Notes: generated from the sequence alone by a model not told the origin. A stretch of DNA of 64,000 bases from a bacterium (GCA_021790935.1 JAJYFL010000005.1:124001-188000), one strand, 5' to 3'; positions 1 through 10,303 are shown, counted from the stretch's first letter. Numbers and translations are program-made.

Positions 1-670
1 TCTTGTAGAGCGCGTCGTCGTCGAGTTCCACCTTCGCATCCGACGCGAAGACGTGGCCGTCGGAGGTGAGGACGAGCGGATTGATCTCGACCAGCTTCGC
101 ACCATATTTAAAGAAGAGATCGTACAAGCCGGCAAGGATGCCCGGCAACTGCTTGCGGTAACCGGCATCGAGGCCGGCGGCGAATGCCAGCGTGCGCCCG
201 ATGAACGGCGAGTACCCGATCGCCGTATTCACGAAGAACTTCGCGATCGACTCGGGATGCTGCTCGGCAACCTCCTCGATATCCATTCCGCCGAACTTGC
301 TCACCATCACCACCGGTCTCTTCGTGGTGCGATCGATGGCGATGGCGCAGTACGCTTCTTTTGCGATCGGCAGCTTCGCTTCGACGAGCAGCGACCTCAC
401 CGGCTCGCCTTGCGGGTTCTGCCGGTTCTTGATGACGAGTTGCAGAATCTCGTTCGCGCGCGCCCGCGCCTCCTCGGGCGTACTGGCAAATTTGATGCCG
501 CCCGCTTTGCCGCGCCCGCCGACCAGGACTTGCGCCTTCACGACCCAGTCTCCCGGATTTCCCGCCACGAACGCCGCAGCGTCTTCGGCGGTGCCGCAGT
601 GCGCGCCGCTCGGCACGGGAATGCCCGCGCGCCGGAACAACTCCTTGCCCTGGTACTCCATCAAATTCAT
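1..670 (-). CDS. sucC: Succinyl-CoA ligase (ADP-forming) beta subunit, 3'-truncated by window edge
   Basis: SucC forms the nucleotide- and CoA-binding half of succinyl-CoA synthetase, which makes ATP from succinyl-CoA in the TCA cycle. The visible 223 residues start MNLMEYQGKELF and continue through the ATP-grasp region (VVKAQVLVGGRGKAGGIK), the family signature near residue 110 (EAYCAIAIDR), and KLVEINPLVLT, where the metal-binding glutamate lies. The remaining C-terminal CoA-ligase domain lies beyond position 1. The ATG at 670 is preceded by AAGGAG eight bases upstream, which supports this start over the internal Met four codons on. It is followed upstream on the same strand by fatty-acid/ketone metabolism genes. 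Family assignment is firm. Confidence 0.93.
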   Translation of the reverse strand, partial: MNLMEYQGKELFRRAGIPVPSGAHCGTAEDAAAFVAGNPGDWVVKAQVLVGGRGKAGGIKFASTPEEARARANEILQLVIKNRQNPQGEPVRSLLVEAKLPIAKEAYCAIAIDRTTKRPVVMVSKFGGMDIEEVAEQHPESIAKFFVNTAIGYSPFIGRTLAFAAGLDAGYRKQLPGILAGLYDLFFKYGAKLVEINPLVLTSDGHVFASDAKVELDDDALYK

Positions 671-749
671 AGCCGCCGCTCCTTCGCTGCAACGTTCGCG
701 TCGCCTCTCAACGCACGCACCGCTGCGTCAAAAGTCGCACGCAGAACTA

Positions 750-1910
750 CTACGGTAGACGTCCCAGCAGCGAGCGGGCGATGATGATCTGCTGGATCTC
801 CGAGGTGCCTTCGTAGATCTCGGTGATCTTCGCGTCGCGGTAGTAACGCTCGACCGGGAACTCCGTGGTGTAGCCGTAACCGCCGTGGATCTGAACCGCT
901 TCCGCCGCGTGCTTGCGCGCCGCAGTCGATGCGAAGAGTTTCGCCTTGCTGCCTTCGACCGCGAAGGGTTTGCCGGCGTCGCAGAGCGCCGCCGCGCGAT
1001 AGGTGAGGATGCGCGCCGCATCGAGATCGGTCGCCATCTGCGCGATCTTGAACGAGATGCCCTCGAACGAACCGATCGGCTTCCCGAAGGCGATGCGTTC
1101 TTTGGCGAACTTCACCGAGGCGTCCAAGCAGGCCGCCAGAATGCCGCAGGCCTGCGCCGCGATTCCGATGCGCCCGCCCTGCAGCGCCGTCATCGCGCTG
1201 CCGAACCCGTCGCCGATCGCACCCAGCAGCGCCGCGTGCGGGACGATCGCGCCGTCGAACGCGAGATCGCACGTGTTGCTGGTGCGGATGCCGAGCTTCT
1301 CGGTGACGCGCTCGACCGTGATGCCGGGCGTGTCGTTATCGACCAAGAACGCGCTCACGCCTTTGGCCCCCGGCCCGCCGGTGCGGAACATGCCCATGAA
1401 GACGCGCGAGTAACTTCCGTTGGTGCACCACTGCTTGCGCCCGTTGAGAACGAAGCCGTCGCCGGTGCGCTTGGCCGTAGCGCGAATGTTGGCCGCGTCC
1501 GAGCCGGCGTCGGGCTCGGTCAGCGCGAAACCGGCGATCGCGTCGCCGGCGGCGAGTTGCGGCAGGTAGCGCTTACGCTGCTCGGCGTTCCCGAGCCGGT
1601 TGATCGCCGCGCAGATCATCGAATGAACGGAGAACGTCACCGCCGTTCCCGCGTCGACGCGCGCGATCTCCTCGACCGCCAGCGCGTACGAGACGTAATC
1701 GACGCGCGCGCCGCCGTACTCCTCGGGCACGAGCAGCCCCATCAAGCCCGCCCGGCTGAGTTTTGTATACAACTCGCGCGGAAAGGTGTGGTCGCGATCC
1801 CACCGCGCGACGTACGGTGCGATCTCGCGATGCGCGATCTCGGCCGCGAGCGCGCCGATCTGCCGCTGGTGGTCGGTGAGATCGAACGCGACCAGCGTCT
1901 GGGTGCTCAC
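750..1910 (-). CDS. Acyl-CoA dehydrogenase
   Basis: FAD-dependent enzyme that introduces the alpha-beta double bond into acyl-CoA thioesters. The 386-residue protein has normal family length. Visible landmarks are the substrate/FAD segment FALTEPDAGSDAANIRATA near residue 130, the C-terminal signature YGYTTEFPVERYYRDAK, and the catalytic base Glu367 in ITEIYEGTSEIQ, at the position used by short- and medium-chain members. It begins 15 bases downstream of the thiolase stop, so the two are probably cotranscribed for beta-oxidation or short-chain acid metabolism. Chain length preference cannot be read from the sequence. Given kamDE a few kb away, a butyryl-CoA dehydrogenase role in lysine breakdown is possible, but that is inference. 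Confidence 0.93.
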   Translation of the reverse strand: MSTQTLVAFDLTDHQRQIGALAAEIAHREIAPYVARWDRDHTFPRELYTKLSRAGLMGLLVPEEYGGARVDYVSYALAVEEIARVDAGTAVTFSVHSMICAAINRLGNAEQRKRYLPQLAAGDAIAGFALTEPDAGSDAANIRATAKRTGDGFVLNGRKQWCTNGSYSRVFMGMFRTGGPGAKGVSAFLVDNDTPGITVERVTEKLGIRTSNTCDLAFDGAIVPHAALLGAIGDGFGSAMTALQGGRIGIAAQACGILAACLDASVKFAKERIAFGKPIGSFEGISFKIAQMATDLDAARILTYRAAALCDAGKPFAVEGSKAKLFASTAARKHAAEAVQIHGGYGYTTEFPVERYYRDAKITEIYEGTSEIQQIIIARSLLGRLP

Positions 1911-1925
1911 GGGTTGCGTAACCTG

Positions 1926-3260
1926 TTACCCGACGCGAATCAGGACGGCGTCGCCTTGGCCGCCGCCGCTGCAGATCGAGGCGATGCCGAGGCCGCCGCC
2001 GCGCTTGCGCAGCTGGTTGATGACGGTGCCGATGATGCGCGCGCCGGAGGCGCCGATCGGATGCCCCATGGCGACGGCGCCGCCGTAGCGGTTGATCGTC
2101 GTCTCCTCGAGGCCGAGCTTGCGCGCCGACGTGATCGCGACGGCCGCGAACGCTTCGTTGATCTCCCAGACGTGGATCTGCTCGCGCGAAAGACCGTGCC
2201 TTTCGAGCAGCGTCTGCGCGGCCATCGCCGGCGTGAAGCAGATGTACGGCGAATCCCACGCGACGGTCGCGTGGTCTTCGAGCGTCGCGAGCGCGTCGTA
2301 GCCGTGCTGCCGCGCGTACTCCGCATCGGCGAGGATCAGCGCCGCGGCACCGTCGTTCACGCCCGGAGCGTTGCCGGCCGTGATGGTGCCGTCTCTCTCG
2401 AGCGGCTTCAGCTTCGCCAGCGATTCGAGGCTCGCGTCGGCGCGCACGGCTTCGTCGCGGTCGACGACTGCGTGCGGGATATCGCCCGTAACGAACGGCC
2501 AGTAGGCATCGTAGTCGAGCGCGAACTGCGCGGATGGTTTGTGATGCCAGACGGAAGCGCCGCCGCCGGCGGCGCTCGCGGGCATGCGTACCGCGCCACG
2601 CTTGGGCAACGCGTCGACGACGAGCTTGCCCTTCGCCTTGGTCGCGACGTTGAGCGCAACGATCTCGTCGTCGAAGTTCCCGTCTTCGTGCGCGAGGCGA
2701 GCGCGATTGTGGCTCTCGTACGCGAAACGATCCTGCTCTTCGCGCGTCAGCCCGAGTTCGTTCGCGACCTTCGAGCCTTGCGCCGCCATCGTCATCGGAA
2801 AGTACTGGTCCCACAAACCGTCGTAGATCATCGCGTCGATCAGCGTGCCGTCGCCGAAGCGGTACCCGGTGCGCGCCTCCTTCAGCAGGTACGGCGCGTT
2901 CGACATCGATTCCATTCCGCCGGCTGCGACGATGCGGTGTGCGCCCGCGTCGATCAGCCGCATGGCGTAGACGGCGGCGAGCATCCCCGACGCGCAGACT
3001 TTGTTGACGGTCTCCGCGGTGACGGTCTTGGCGAGACCGGATTTGAAGATCACTTGCCGCGCCGGATTCTGCCCGGTGCCGGCTTGGAGGACCTCGCCGA
3101 AGATCGCGTGCTCGATCTCGGTCGGATCGATGCCCGCGCGCGAGATCGCGCCGACGAGCGCCGCCGCGCCGAGCGTCGTGGCGGTGAGGGGAGAGAGAGC
3201 GCCGCCCAGGCGGCCGAACGGGGTGCGGGCAGTGGCGAGAACGACGGTCTTGGAAGTCAT
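1926..3260 (-). CDS. Thiolase (acetyl-CoA C-acyltransferase family)
   Basis: Catalyses thiolytic cleavage or Claisen condensation of acyl-CoAs. The 444-residue protein begins MTSKTVVLATARTPFGR; the frame stays open upstream, but this Met matches the family N-terminus. Catalytic residues are visible: nucleophile Cys89 in VNKVCASGM, the NEAF loop (EINEAFAAV), His399 in GHPIGASG, and the acid/base Cys430 in SICSGGGQGD. At 444 residues it is longer than a typical 390-residue thiolase, the extra length lying in the loop domain around residues 200-260. It is followed by the acyl-CoA dehydrogenase after 15 bases. Whether it acts as acetoacetyl-CoA thiolase or 3-ketoacyl-CoA thiolase cannot be decided. 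Confidence 0.93.
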   Translation of the reverse strand: MTSKTVVLATARTPFGRLGGALSPLTATTLGAAALVGAISRAGIDPTEIEHAIFGEVLQAGTGQNPARQVIFKSGLAKTVTAETVNKVCASGMLAAVYAMRLIDAGAHRIVAAGGMESMSNAPYLLKEARTGYRFGDGTLIDAMIYDGLWDQYFPMTMAAQGSKVANELGLTREEQDRFAYESHNRARLAHEDGNFDDEIVALNVATKAKGKLVVDALPKRGAVRMPASAAGGGASVWHHKPSAQFALDYDAYWPFVTGDIPHAVVDRDEAVRADASLESLAKLKPLERDGTITAGNAPGVNDGAAALILADAEYARQHGYDALATLEDHATVAWDSPYICFTPAMAAQTLLERHGLSREQIHVWEINEAFAAVAITSARKLGLEETTINRYGGAVAMGHPIGASGARIIGTVINQLRKRGGGLGIASICSGGGQGDAVLIRVG

Positions 3261-3330
3261 AGCGGGTGCAAGTTCGAGTCGACTCGGACGCCCGCCTTGC
3301 GATGAAGGTCGCTGCCTTCCCCGAAACCTG

Positions 3331-3930
3331 TTAGGCGCCGAGGGCTTTGATGGCCAAGAGGCCGAGCATCGCGCCGAAGGTCGCGAACGTCTTGCTTTCG
3401 GCCTCCGCGATGACGCTCGGGCGCCAGCTCCCCCGGCCGCCGTCGGCCGGTTCCGCGCGCGGCAGCAGCGGCGGGACGCGCTCGCAATACGCTTCGAACT
3501 CCGGACCGAACTCGGCCCGCAGGAACCGCTCCTCGTGCGGCACGATCGTCGCGTAGACGGCCGCCATCGTGCCGAGCGAAGCGCCGATGAGGCCGAGTTT
3601 CGCTCCAAGCGTATTGCGCCCGGTAAACGCGATCGAGAAGCCGAGCGCCGTAATGAAGTTCCCGGCGTAGAGCGGATTGCGCACGTGGGCGTACGGGCCC
3701 GCCGTCACGAGTTCCGGCGCTTCCACGCGGTCGCCGCGGGTCGTCACGCCGGAGTAGCCGACCGCCCAGCAACGGACGAGCTCGCCCGCGATAGCCAGCG
3801 GCAGCCCGACGGTTACGCTGAACGCGCTCGGTTTCCCGAACGTCGCCAGCAGCGCCGCCGGTATCGTGAGCAGCGCTCCGCGATTCTTAAAGACGAGCGC
3901 CTGGAGATCGTCGCTTCTCGGATCGGTCAT
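3331..3930 (-). CDS. Isoprenylcysteine carboxyl methyltransferase / PEMT-family membrane methyltransferase
   Basis: Small integral-membrane methyltransferase family that uses S-adenosylmethionine. The 199-residue protein (MTDPRSDDLQ start) shows hydrophobic segments near residues 20-60 and 95-130, and the signature GPYAHVRNPLYAGN, which belongs to the ICMT/phospholipid-methyltransferase fold. A later E-E-x-x-L and a conserved Glu-rich PHEERFLRAEFG segment are also typical. Bacterial members rarely have prenylated protein substrates; lipids or isoprenoids are likelier, but the substrate is unknown. It lies 70 bases after the thiolase start on the same strand. A Met nine codons upstream also exists; the chosen start removes a non-conserved leader. 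Confidence 0.8.
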   Translation of the reverse strand: MTDPRSDDLQALVFKNRGALLTIPAALLATFGKPSAFSVTVGLPLAIAGELVRCWAVGYSGVTTRGDRVEAPELVTAGPYAHVRNPLYAGNFITALGFSIAFTGRNTLGAKLGLIGASLGTMAAVYATIVPHEERFLRAEFGPEFEAYCERVPPLLPRAEPADGGRGSWRPSVIAEAESKTFATFGAMLGLLAIKALGA

Positions 3931-3953
3931 CGCTCCGTATCTTAGTCCCCCCC

Positions 3954-3977
3954 TCACCCTGCGCCTGTCGAAGCGGG
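3954..3977. repeat. Degenerate copy of the CTTCGACAAGCTCAGGGTGA-type repeat
   Basis: The stretch tcaccctgcgcctgtcgaag between the methyltransferase and rmd is a diverged, reverse-oriented copy of the cccttcgacaagctcagggtgac element seen at 60778 and 61475. The ends CCCT/AGGG are complementary, so it could form a small hairpin. It sits in an intergenic gap between two minus-strand genes. Confidence 0.55.
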
Positions 3978-3981
3978 CGCG

Positions 3982-4917
3982 TTATTGCGCGGTTGCGGCG
4001 TGGAGCGCGGCTTCGTAGGTTTCGCGCAGGGAACGTTCCAGGGGAATGCGCGGGTGCCAGGCGGTCTGCGCGCGCAGCTTCTCGGTGCTGCCGTAGAACG
4101 ATGGGGTATCGGAGGGGCGGGCGCGCGCCGGATCGTCGCGCACCTCGACCGGAACGCGCGCGATCGCGATGAGCCGGCCGAGGATCTCACGGATAGCGAC
4201 GGCCGAACCGCTGCAGACGTTGTAGACCTCCGCGCTGCCGCCCTCGCGCGCCAGCGTAACGTACGCGTCGACGACGTCGCGAACGTCGAGAAAGTCGCGC
4301 TGCGCGTCCAGATTCCCGACCAAGAGTTTCGGATCGCCGCCGGCGGCGATCGCGGCGAGCTGCGCGGCAAACGCCGCGACGACGAAGCGCTCGCTCTGCC
4401 CCGGACCGATGTGATTGAAGGCGCGCGTTACGACGACGTCGAGCCCGTAGCTGCGGGCTTCGGCCAGCGCCACGGCCTCGGCGGCGGCTTTGCTGGCCGC
4501 ATAGGGATTCGCGGGCTTCGGCGCCAGCGTTTCGCGCAGCGGATACGCTTGCGGAGGCTGCGCGCCATAGACCTCGGCGGAACTCGCGAGCATCAGGCGC
4601 GGGTTGCGCCCGTCGCGCTCGCGCCAATCGCGCATCGCCTGCAGAAGCCGTGCCGTGCCGAGCACGTTCGCGTCGTAGGTCGGCAGCGGCGCGGCAACCG
4701 ACTCGGGAACGAAGGTCTGCGCGGCCAGATGGAAGACGACGTCGGGCTGCGCGATGTCGAAGGCGGCGCGCAACGAATCGATCTGGGCCAAATCGATCGG
4801 GAGGTAGCCGCCGTCGCCCGGGCCGCCGCACGCGCACACCTCGTATCCAGCTTCGGCCAGCGCGCTCGTGAGATAGCGCCCCACGAAGCCGCTCGCGCCC
4901 GTTACGAGCGCGCGCAC
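3982..4917 (-). CDS. rmd: GDP-6-deoxy-D-mannose reductase-like NAD(P)-dependent epimerase
   Basis: Extended short-chain dehydrogenase of 311 residues. It shows the Rossmann motif GASGFVGRYL at residues 7-16, the catalytic Ser region ASSAEVYG and the YAASK motif (Tyr and Lys of YxxxK), plus the NHIGPGQ loop typical of GDP-4-keto-6-deoxymannose reductases. It starts one base after the gmd stop, so it should reduce the gmd product to GDP-D-rhamnose (or a related 6-deoxyhexose) for surface polysaccharide. GDP-fucose synthase is a less likely alternative because that family has different active-site loops. The pairing with gmd makes the assignment good, though the stereochemistry of the product is inferred. 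Confidence 0.85.
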   Translation of the reverse strand: MRALVTGASGFVGRYLTSALAEAGYEVCACGGPGDGGYLPIDLAQIDSLRAAFDIAQPDVVFHLAAQTFVPESVAAPLPTYDANVLGTARLLQAMRDWRERDGRNPRLMLASSAEVYGAQPPQAYPLRETLAPKPANPYAASKAAAEAVALAEARSYGLDVVVTRAFNHIGPGQSERFVVAAFAAQLAAIAAGGDPKLLVGNLDAQRDFLDVRDVVDAYVTLAREGGSAEVYNVCSGSAVAIREILGRLIAIARVPVEVRDDPARARPSDTPSFYGSTEKLRAQTAWHPRIPLERSLRETYEAALHAATAQ

Positions 4918-4918
4918 G

Positions 4919-6584
<1,666 letters not shown>

Positions 6585-6647
6585 GCCGTGTGGTACGACG
6601 CGTCCCCGCCCTTCTACTTTAGCCGTAGACCCAAGGCAGGCTTACAG

Positions 6648-6676
6648 TTGACTAGATGATTTACATGTAATAAACT
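6648..6676 (+). promoter_or_regulatory. Sigma70-type promoter and palindrome of the Phd-VapC module
   Basis: TTGACT (6648-6653) and TAAACT (6671-6676) are separated by 17 bases. The spacer contains the perfect 10-bp palindrome TTACATGTAA (6661-6670), a likely autorepression operator for the antitoxin. The expected transcription start, about seven bases past the -10 box, coincides with the ATG at 6683, so the mRNA would be leaderless. Confidence 0.65.
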
Positions 6677-6682
6677 AGCTAT

Positions 6683-6904
6683 ATGAAGACAGTGGGTCTA
6701 TTCGAGGCAAAGACGCACCTATCCGCGCTCGTTCAGGCCGCTCGACGGGGTGAGGTCACCATCATCTCGGTACGCGGGAAGCCGGCTGCCCAGGTCGTGC
6801 CCATAGGCGATACGCCGCTCGATGATGCGCTCTCCCGCCTGCTCGCCAACACCACGCCGATGGGGATCTCGGCCCGTGAGGCGGTGGAAGAAGGACGGCT
6901 GTGA
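6683..6904 (+). CDS. Antitoxin, Phd/YefM family
   Basis: 73-residue antitoxin starting MKTVGLFEAKTHLSALVQ, the classic Phd/YefM N-terminal DNA-binding fold (VGxFEAKTHLSxLL...GExxIIxxRGKPxAxxVP). The C-terminal acidic helix (ISAREAVEEGRL) should wrap the toxin. Its TGA overlaps the GTG of the PIN toxin by four bases, the usual coupled antitoxin-first order. No Shine-Dalgarno sequence is evident, consistent with the promoter placing the transcript start at the ATG. Family members bind palindromes in their own promoter. Confidence 0.9.
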   Translation: MKTVGLFEAKTHLSALVQAARRGEVTIISVRGKPAAQVVPIGDTPLDDALSRLLANTTPMGISAREAVEEGRL

Positions 6905-7293
6905 GTTTCGTCCTTGACGCATCCGCAGCGCTAGCCTTCATCTTTCCCGACGAACGGGACGAGGCTGCTCTTTCCATCGCGCACCGCTTGCGGGAGGAGA
7001 GCGCTATCGCGCCGCTCATCTGGAAGTGGGAGATGCAGAATGCGATCGTTACGGTTGAACGCCGCGGGCGAATCGCCGCCGAGCTCGCGACCTCGCTGCT
7101 CGACGACATCGCGAGCCTCCCGGTGACCTTCGATTCCGGCAGCGGCGCACAGGTCGAGATGGCACGGCGCTTCGGAATCTCGATCTACGACGCGCTCTAT
7201 CTCGATCTCGCATTCCGCAGGCACCTACCGCTTGCGACGCGGGACGAACGCCTATCGCGCGCCGCAAGCACGCTCGACGTGCCGACGATCTAA
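6901..7293 (+). CDS. VapC-type PIN-domain ribonuclease toxin
   Basis: 130-residue PIN endoribonuclease, presumed to cleave tRNA or rRNA when freed from the Phd partner. Acidic metal-binding residues are visible: VLDASAAL at the N-terminus, the middle EMQNAI glutamate, and the C-terminal SIYDALYLDLAFR and LATRDERL segments. The GTG at 6901 overlaps the antitoxin stop (GTGA). Its 3' end overlaps by four bases the convergent hypothetical gene that follows kamE. It looks intact. Confidence 0.9.
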   Translation: MSFVLDASAALAFIFPDERDEAALSIAHRLREESAIAPLIWKWEMQNAIVTVERRGRIAAELATSLLDDIASLPVTFDSGSGAQVEMARRFGISIYDALYLDLAFRRHLPLATRDERLSRAASTLDVPTI

Positions 7294-7958
7294 CGCCGAA
7301 CGCCAGCTTCACCTTCCGAGGCGGCGACCGCGGCCACGGCCGCTGTAGGCGTGGCGTAGCGGACGAAGCCGCTCTCGTCCGAGGTGACGGTCGCCGAGCC
7401 GTGGAGGGGCCCGTAGTGCCCGACGTACCGCTGCACCTCGCGCACCGTCGCCCAAAAGCCCGGCAGCACCGGCGCGCGCCTCTCTTCGACGGTTCCGCCG
7501 GTGGCATACTTCGGCAGCACGTCGGGCACGTACGTCATCTGCACGACGTCGCCGGCCGCGTCCACCGTGAAGGTTCCGTCGCCGTGGCGCGCGTCGCGCA
7601 CGAGGCTGTGAAACGCCACCGTGCTCGGGCCCGCGCCGGTAAAGCGATACTCGCCGAAGTGACGCGCGTCGAACGGTACCGCGAAACCATCCGCCGGGTT
7701 CGCCGCCGCGATCTGCCGCTCGATGGCCGCGCGGTCGGCGGCGCTTGCCGGCCGGCCGTTCTGAACGTCGCGCAGCACGCGCACTTTAAGCAGCCGGTCG
7801 CCCTCGAACGCAACCGCCAGCACCACGTCGGAATCCCCGTGGATGAACCCCGCGGCATAGTGCGACCGCTGCTCGACCCGGTAGCCGACGATCTCGCGAT
7901 GGTCGCGCGCGGCCAGCCGCGCCGCCCGTTCGACGATCGGCGGAACGGCCGCGATCAC
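7290..7958 (-). CDS. Hypothetical protein translationally coupled to kamE
   Basis: 222 residues, no recognised domain. The chosen GTG at 7958 overlaps the kamE stop as GTGA, so it is probably translated by reinitiation and always made with the aminomutase. No signal peptide or membrane helix is evident. The middle carries beta-rich text such as SHYAAGFIHGDSDVVLAVAF and FTVDAAGDVVQMTYVPD, and the C-terminus is alanine-rich. A longer reading frame exists upstream, but it runs inside kamE with arginine-rich, non-protein-like composition. Its constant coupling to kamDE would suggest a role in lysine 5,6-aminomutase maintenance or a later step, but nothing in the sequence shows this. Confidence 0.65.
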   Translation of the reverse strand: MIAAVPPIVERAARLAARDHREIVGYRVEQRSHYAAGFIHGDSDVVLAVAFEGDRLLKVRVLRDVQNGRPASAADRAAIERQIAAANPADGFAVPFDARHFGEYRFTGAGPSTVAFHSLVRDARHGDGTFTVDAAGDVVQMTYVPDVLPKYATGGTVEERRAPVLPGFWATVREVQRYVGHYGPLHGSATVTSDESGFVRYATPTAAVAAVAASEGEAGVRR

Positions 7959-8698
7959 CGCGCGCTCGCGATCTTTTGCGCCATGCGCGTCGCGATAAAC
8001 GCGGCGACCTCGCTCGGCAGCGTTCCGCGCCCGAAGCCGGCGTCGTAGCCGAGTTCGGTCGCCATCAAGTTGGTCACGCGCGGGCCGCCGCAGCATAACA
8101 CGATCTCATCGCGCAGGCCCTCCGCCTCGAGCAACTCGGCTAACGCCGTGAAGTTCTTCACGTCGCTGCCCTTCTGCGTCACGACCTGCGATGCCAGCAG
8201 CGCGTCTATCTTCTTCTCCTTCGCAAAACGCACGAACTCTTCGACCGAAACTTGGCTCCCGAGATTGAACGTTTCGAACATGCGGTACCGTTCCAAGCCG
8301 TAATCGCCTTTATAGCCTTTCATGTTCAGGATCGCGTCGATGCCCACCGTGTGCGCGTCGGTCCCGATGCACGCGCCGGCGATTCGCACCTTGCGGCCCA
8401 CGCGCTCGCGAATGAGTTCGTCGATCTCGTCCATCGACATCGCGTGCGTCTTCGCCGAGGTTACGGAGATCGTCGAGGTGTCGATCGCTTGGGGCGTGGC
8501 GGCGTAGGCGACGAAGAACGAAAAGCCGTCCGCGATCGGCCGCCCTTCGACGATCTGCACGTCGGTAAAGCCCATCTTCCCCACGAGCCGGCGAGCCGCT
8601 TCGTCCGCAGCCTCGCTCCACGGAATCGGCAGCGTAAACGACATCTGCACCTTCCCGTCGTTCACCGTATCGCCGTACGGCTTCACCAAACTACCCAC
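7955..8698 (-). CDS. kamE: D-lysine/beta-lysine 5,6-aminomutase, beta (cobalamin-binding) subunit
   Basis: Small subunit of the adenosylcobalamin- and PLP-dependent aminomutase that shifts the terminal amino group of lysine or beta-lysine to C5. The 247-residue protein carries the B12 motif DAHTVG (Asp114, His116, Gly119), with His116 as the expected lower cobalt ligand, followed by the other Rossmann B12-fold landmarks LLASQ and CGGPRV. The N-terminal 100 residues form the dimerisation/PLP-lysine region typical of KamE. It overlaps kamD by eight bases and the downstream hypothetical gene by four. Length and organisation are normal. Confidence 0.94.
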   Translation of the reverse strand: MGSLVKPYGDTVNDGKVQMSFTLPIPWSEAADEAARRLVGKMGFTDVQIVEGRPIADGFSFFVAYAATPQAIDTSTISVTSAKTHAMSMDEIDELIRERVGRKVRIAGACIGTDAHTVGIDAILNMKGYKGDYGLERYRMFETFNLGSQVSVEEFVRFAKEKKIDALLASQVVTQKGSDVKNFTALAELLEAEGLRDEIVLCCGGPRVTNLMATELGYDAGFGRGTLPSEVAAFIATRMAQKIASAR

Positions 8699-10250
8699 CG
8701 CAGCTCCCCCTCGTCGTCCGGAGCGCTTCTTCGAATGGATTCCAGTAACCGGCGGCGCGCGGGAATACGCCGTCGTAACCGCGGCCGCCGTCGGGAGGGC
8801 GCGAAACGTCCGCGAAGACCGCCGCTTCGATCGCCTGCATCAGGCCGCGCTCGGCGACCCGCCCGAGCAAACGTTCGGCATCCGCCAGCACGCCGCGCGC
8901 GCGCTGCTCGATCTTACCCTCCGGCTTGAAGGCGATCTCGTCGCCGAAATGCCGCGCCGTGTTCATGACGTAGCGCGCGTTTTCGAGCGAGAGCGCGCGG
9001 TCTCCGAGGAACGGCGTATGGATCGCCTCGGTGAGCATGCCGCACAAGTGGATCGTCTGGTGCGTCATCACGGAGGTCAAGTTGAAGAGCGCGTCGATCA
9101 AGTGGCCCTTGAAGATATCGCCGGTCATGTGTTTGGTCGGCGGCATGTACTTCAGCGGCGCGTCGGGGAAGATCTGGCGCGCGAGTTGCGCCTGCGCCAC
9201 CTGAAACAAGAAGCCGTCTTCGAGATCCGGGTCGATCTCGTACGCGTCGCCGAGCCCGATCTGCCGGTCCGGCATGCCGGCGCGATGCGCGAACTCTTCG
9301 TTGATGAACTGCGAGGCGAGCACCGCCGGCGCCTGTTCCACCGCATCGGCGGTCGTCAGGTAGTTGTCCTCGCCGGTGTTGATGACGATGCCGGAATAGG
9401 CGTTGAGCATGCGGCTGAAATGCTGATCGACGAACGTGCGCTTCATGTTGATGTCGCGGAAGAGAATGCCGTACATCGAATCGTTCAGCAGCATATCGAG
9501 GCGCTCGATTGCGGCCATCGTCGCGATCTCGGGCATGCACAATCCGCTCGCGTAGTTCGTGAGCATGACGTAGCGCCCGAGTCTTTCTGAGGCGGCGTCG
9601 AGCGCTTCGCGCACGATCTTGAAATTGGCCTGCGTGGCGTAGGTTCCGCCGAAGCCTTCGGTCGTCGGGCCGAAGGGCACGAAATCGAGCAGCGACTGCC
9701 CCGTCGAGCGGATCACCGCGACGATCTGCGCGCCCGCCTCGGCTGCCGCGACCGCGGCGGTGCGATCTTCGTAGATGTTGCCGCTCGCGACGATCACGTA
9801 GAGCAGCGGCGGCGGCAGCTGCGGCAAACGCGCCAGCTTCTCCGCGCGCTCCTCGCGCCGCGCGCGGATGCGCGCGAGCGACCGTTCCACGAACGCCTCC
9901 ACGACCCGGCGGGCCGCCTCGTCGGGCACCCGCGCGAAGGCGCTCAGGCTGAGTTCGCCGCGGGCTAGCGCCTCGCCGAGTCCCTGCGGCTCAAGCCCAG
10001 TCTCGGCCAGTCCGCGGCCGAACGCCAGCGCCGCGCCGCGGGCGCGCTCCTCCGGGGAGAGGGCGTCGACGATGAGGTTCGGCACGGGCACGTCCTCGGT
10101 GCTTACGCCGTCCACGCCCAGGAGGCGCAGCACCGAACGCTCGACCGAAACCGTCGAGTGCGCCGCGATGAACTCGCTGACCGGCGCCGCGATTGCCCGC
10201 GCCAACTCCCGGCACCGCTCGACGGCACCCCGATCGATCCGTAATTCCAT
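8691..10250 (-). CDS. kamD: D-lysine/beta-lysine 5,6-aminomutase, alpha subunit
   Basis: 519-residue TIM-barrel subunit that binds PLP and substrate in the lysine 5,6-aminomutase. Recognisable KamD text includes VIVASGNIYEDRTAAVAAA, MLTNYASGLCMPEIA, and MPPTKHMTGDIFKGH. Family size is normal. In fermenters this enzyme feeds 3,5-diaminohexanoate to Kdd, Kce and Kal, ending in crotonyl-CoA and acetoacetate; none of those genes is in this window. The unit is flanked on both sides by toxin-antitoxin modules. The region upstream of the start holds a GC hairpin but no cobalamin riboswitch I can recognise. Confidence 0.94.
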   Translation of the reverse strand: MELRIDRGAVERCRELARAIAAPVSEFIAAHSTVSVERSVLRLLGVDGVSTEDVPVPNLIVDALSPEERARGAALAFGRGLAETGLEPQGLGEALARGELSLSAFARVPDEAARRVVEAFVERSLARIRARREERAEKLARLPQLPPPLLYVIVASGNIYEDRTAAVAAAEAGAQIVAVIRSTGQSLLDFVPFGPTTEGFGGTYATQANFKIVREALDAASERLGRYVMLTNYASGLCMPEIATMAAIERLDMLLNDSMYGILFRDINMKRTFVDQHFSRMLNAYSGIVINTGEDNYLTTADAVEQAPAVLASQFINEEFAHRAGMPDRQIGLGDAYEIDPDLEDGFLFQVAQAQLARQIFPDAPLKYMPPTKHMTGDIFKGHLIDALFNLTSVMTHQTIHLCGMLTEAIHTPFLGDRALSLENARYVMNTARHFGDEIAFKPEGKIEQRARGVLADAERLLGRVAERGLMQAIEAAVFADVSRPPDGGRGYDGVFPRAAGYWNPFEEALRTTRGSCGG

Positions 10251-10303
10251 GGCCGTGCTATCTTACGGCCCGGCCGTCGCGTGTCATGCTTGGAACGACG
10301 GAC

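Noticed and set aside
885-3305. 806-codon open frame on the plus strand
   Set aside because: It is the antisense shadow of the acyl-CoA dehydrogenase and thiolase genes; composition is Arg/Asp/Val-rich without domains, as expected in GC-rich DNA.
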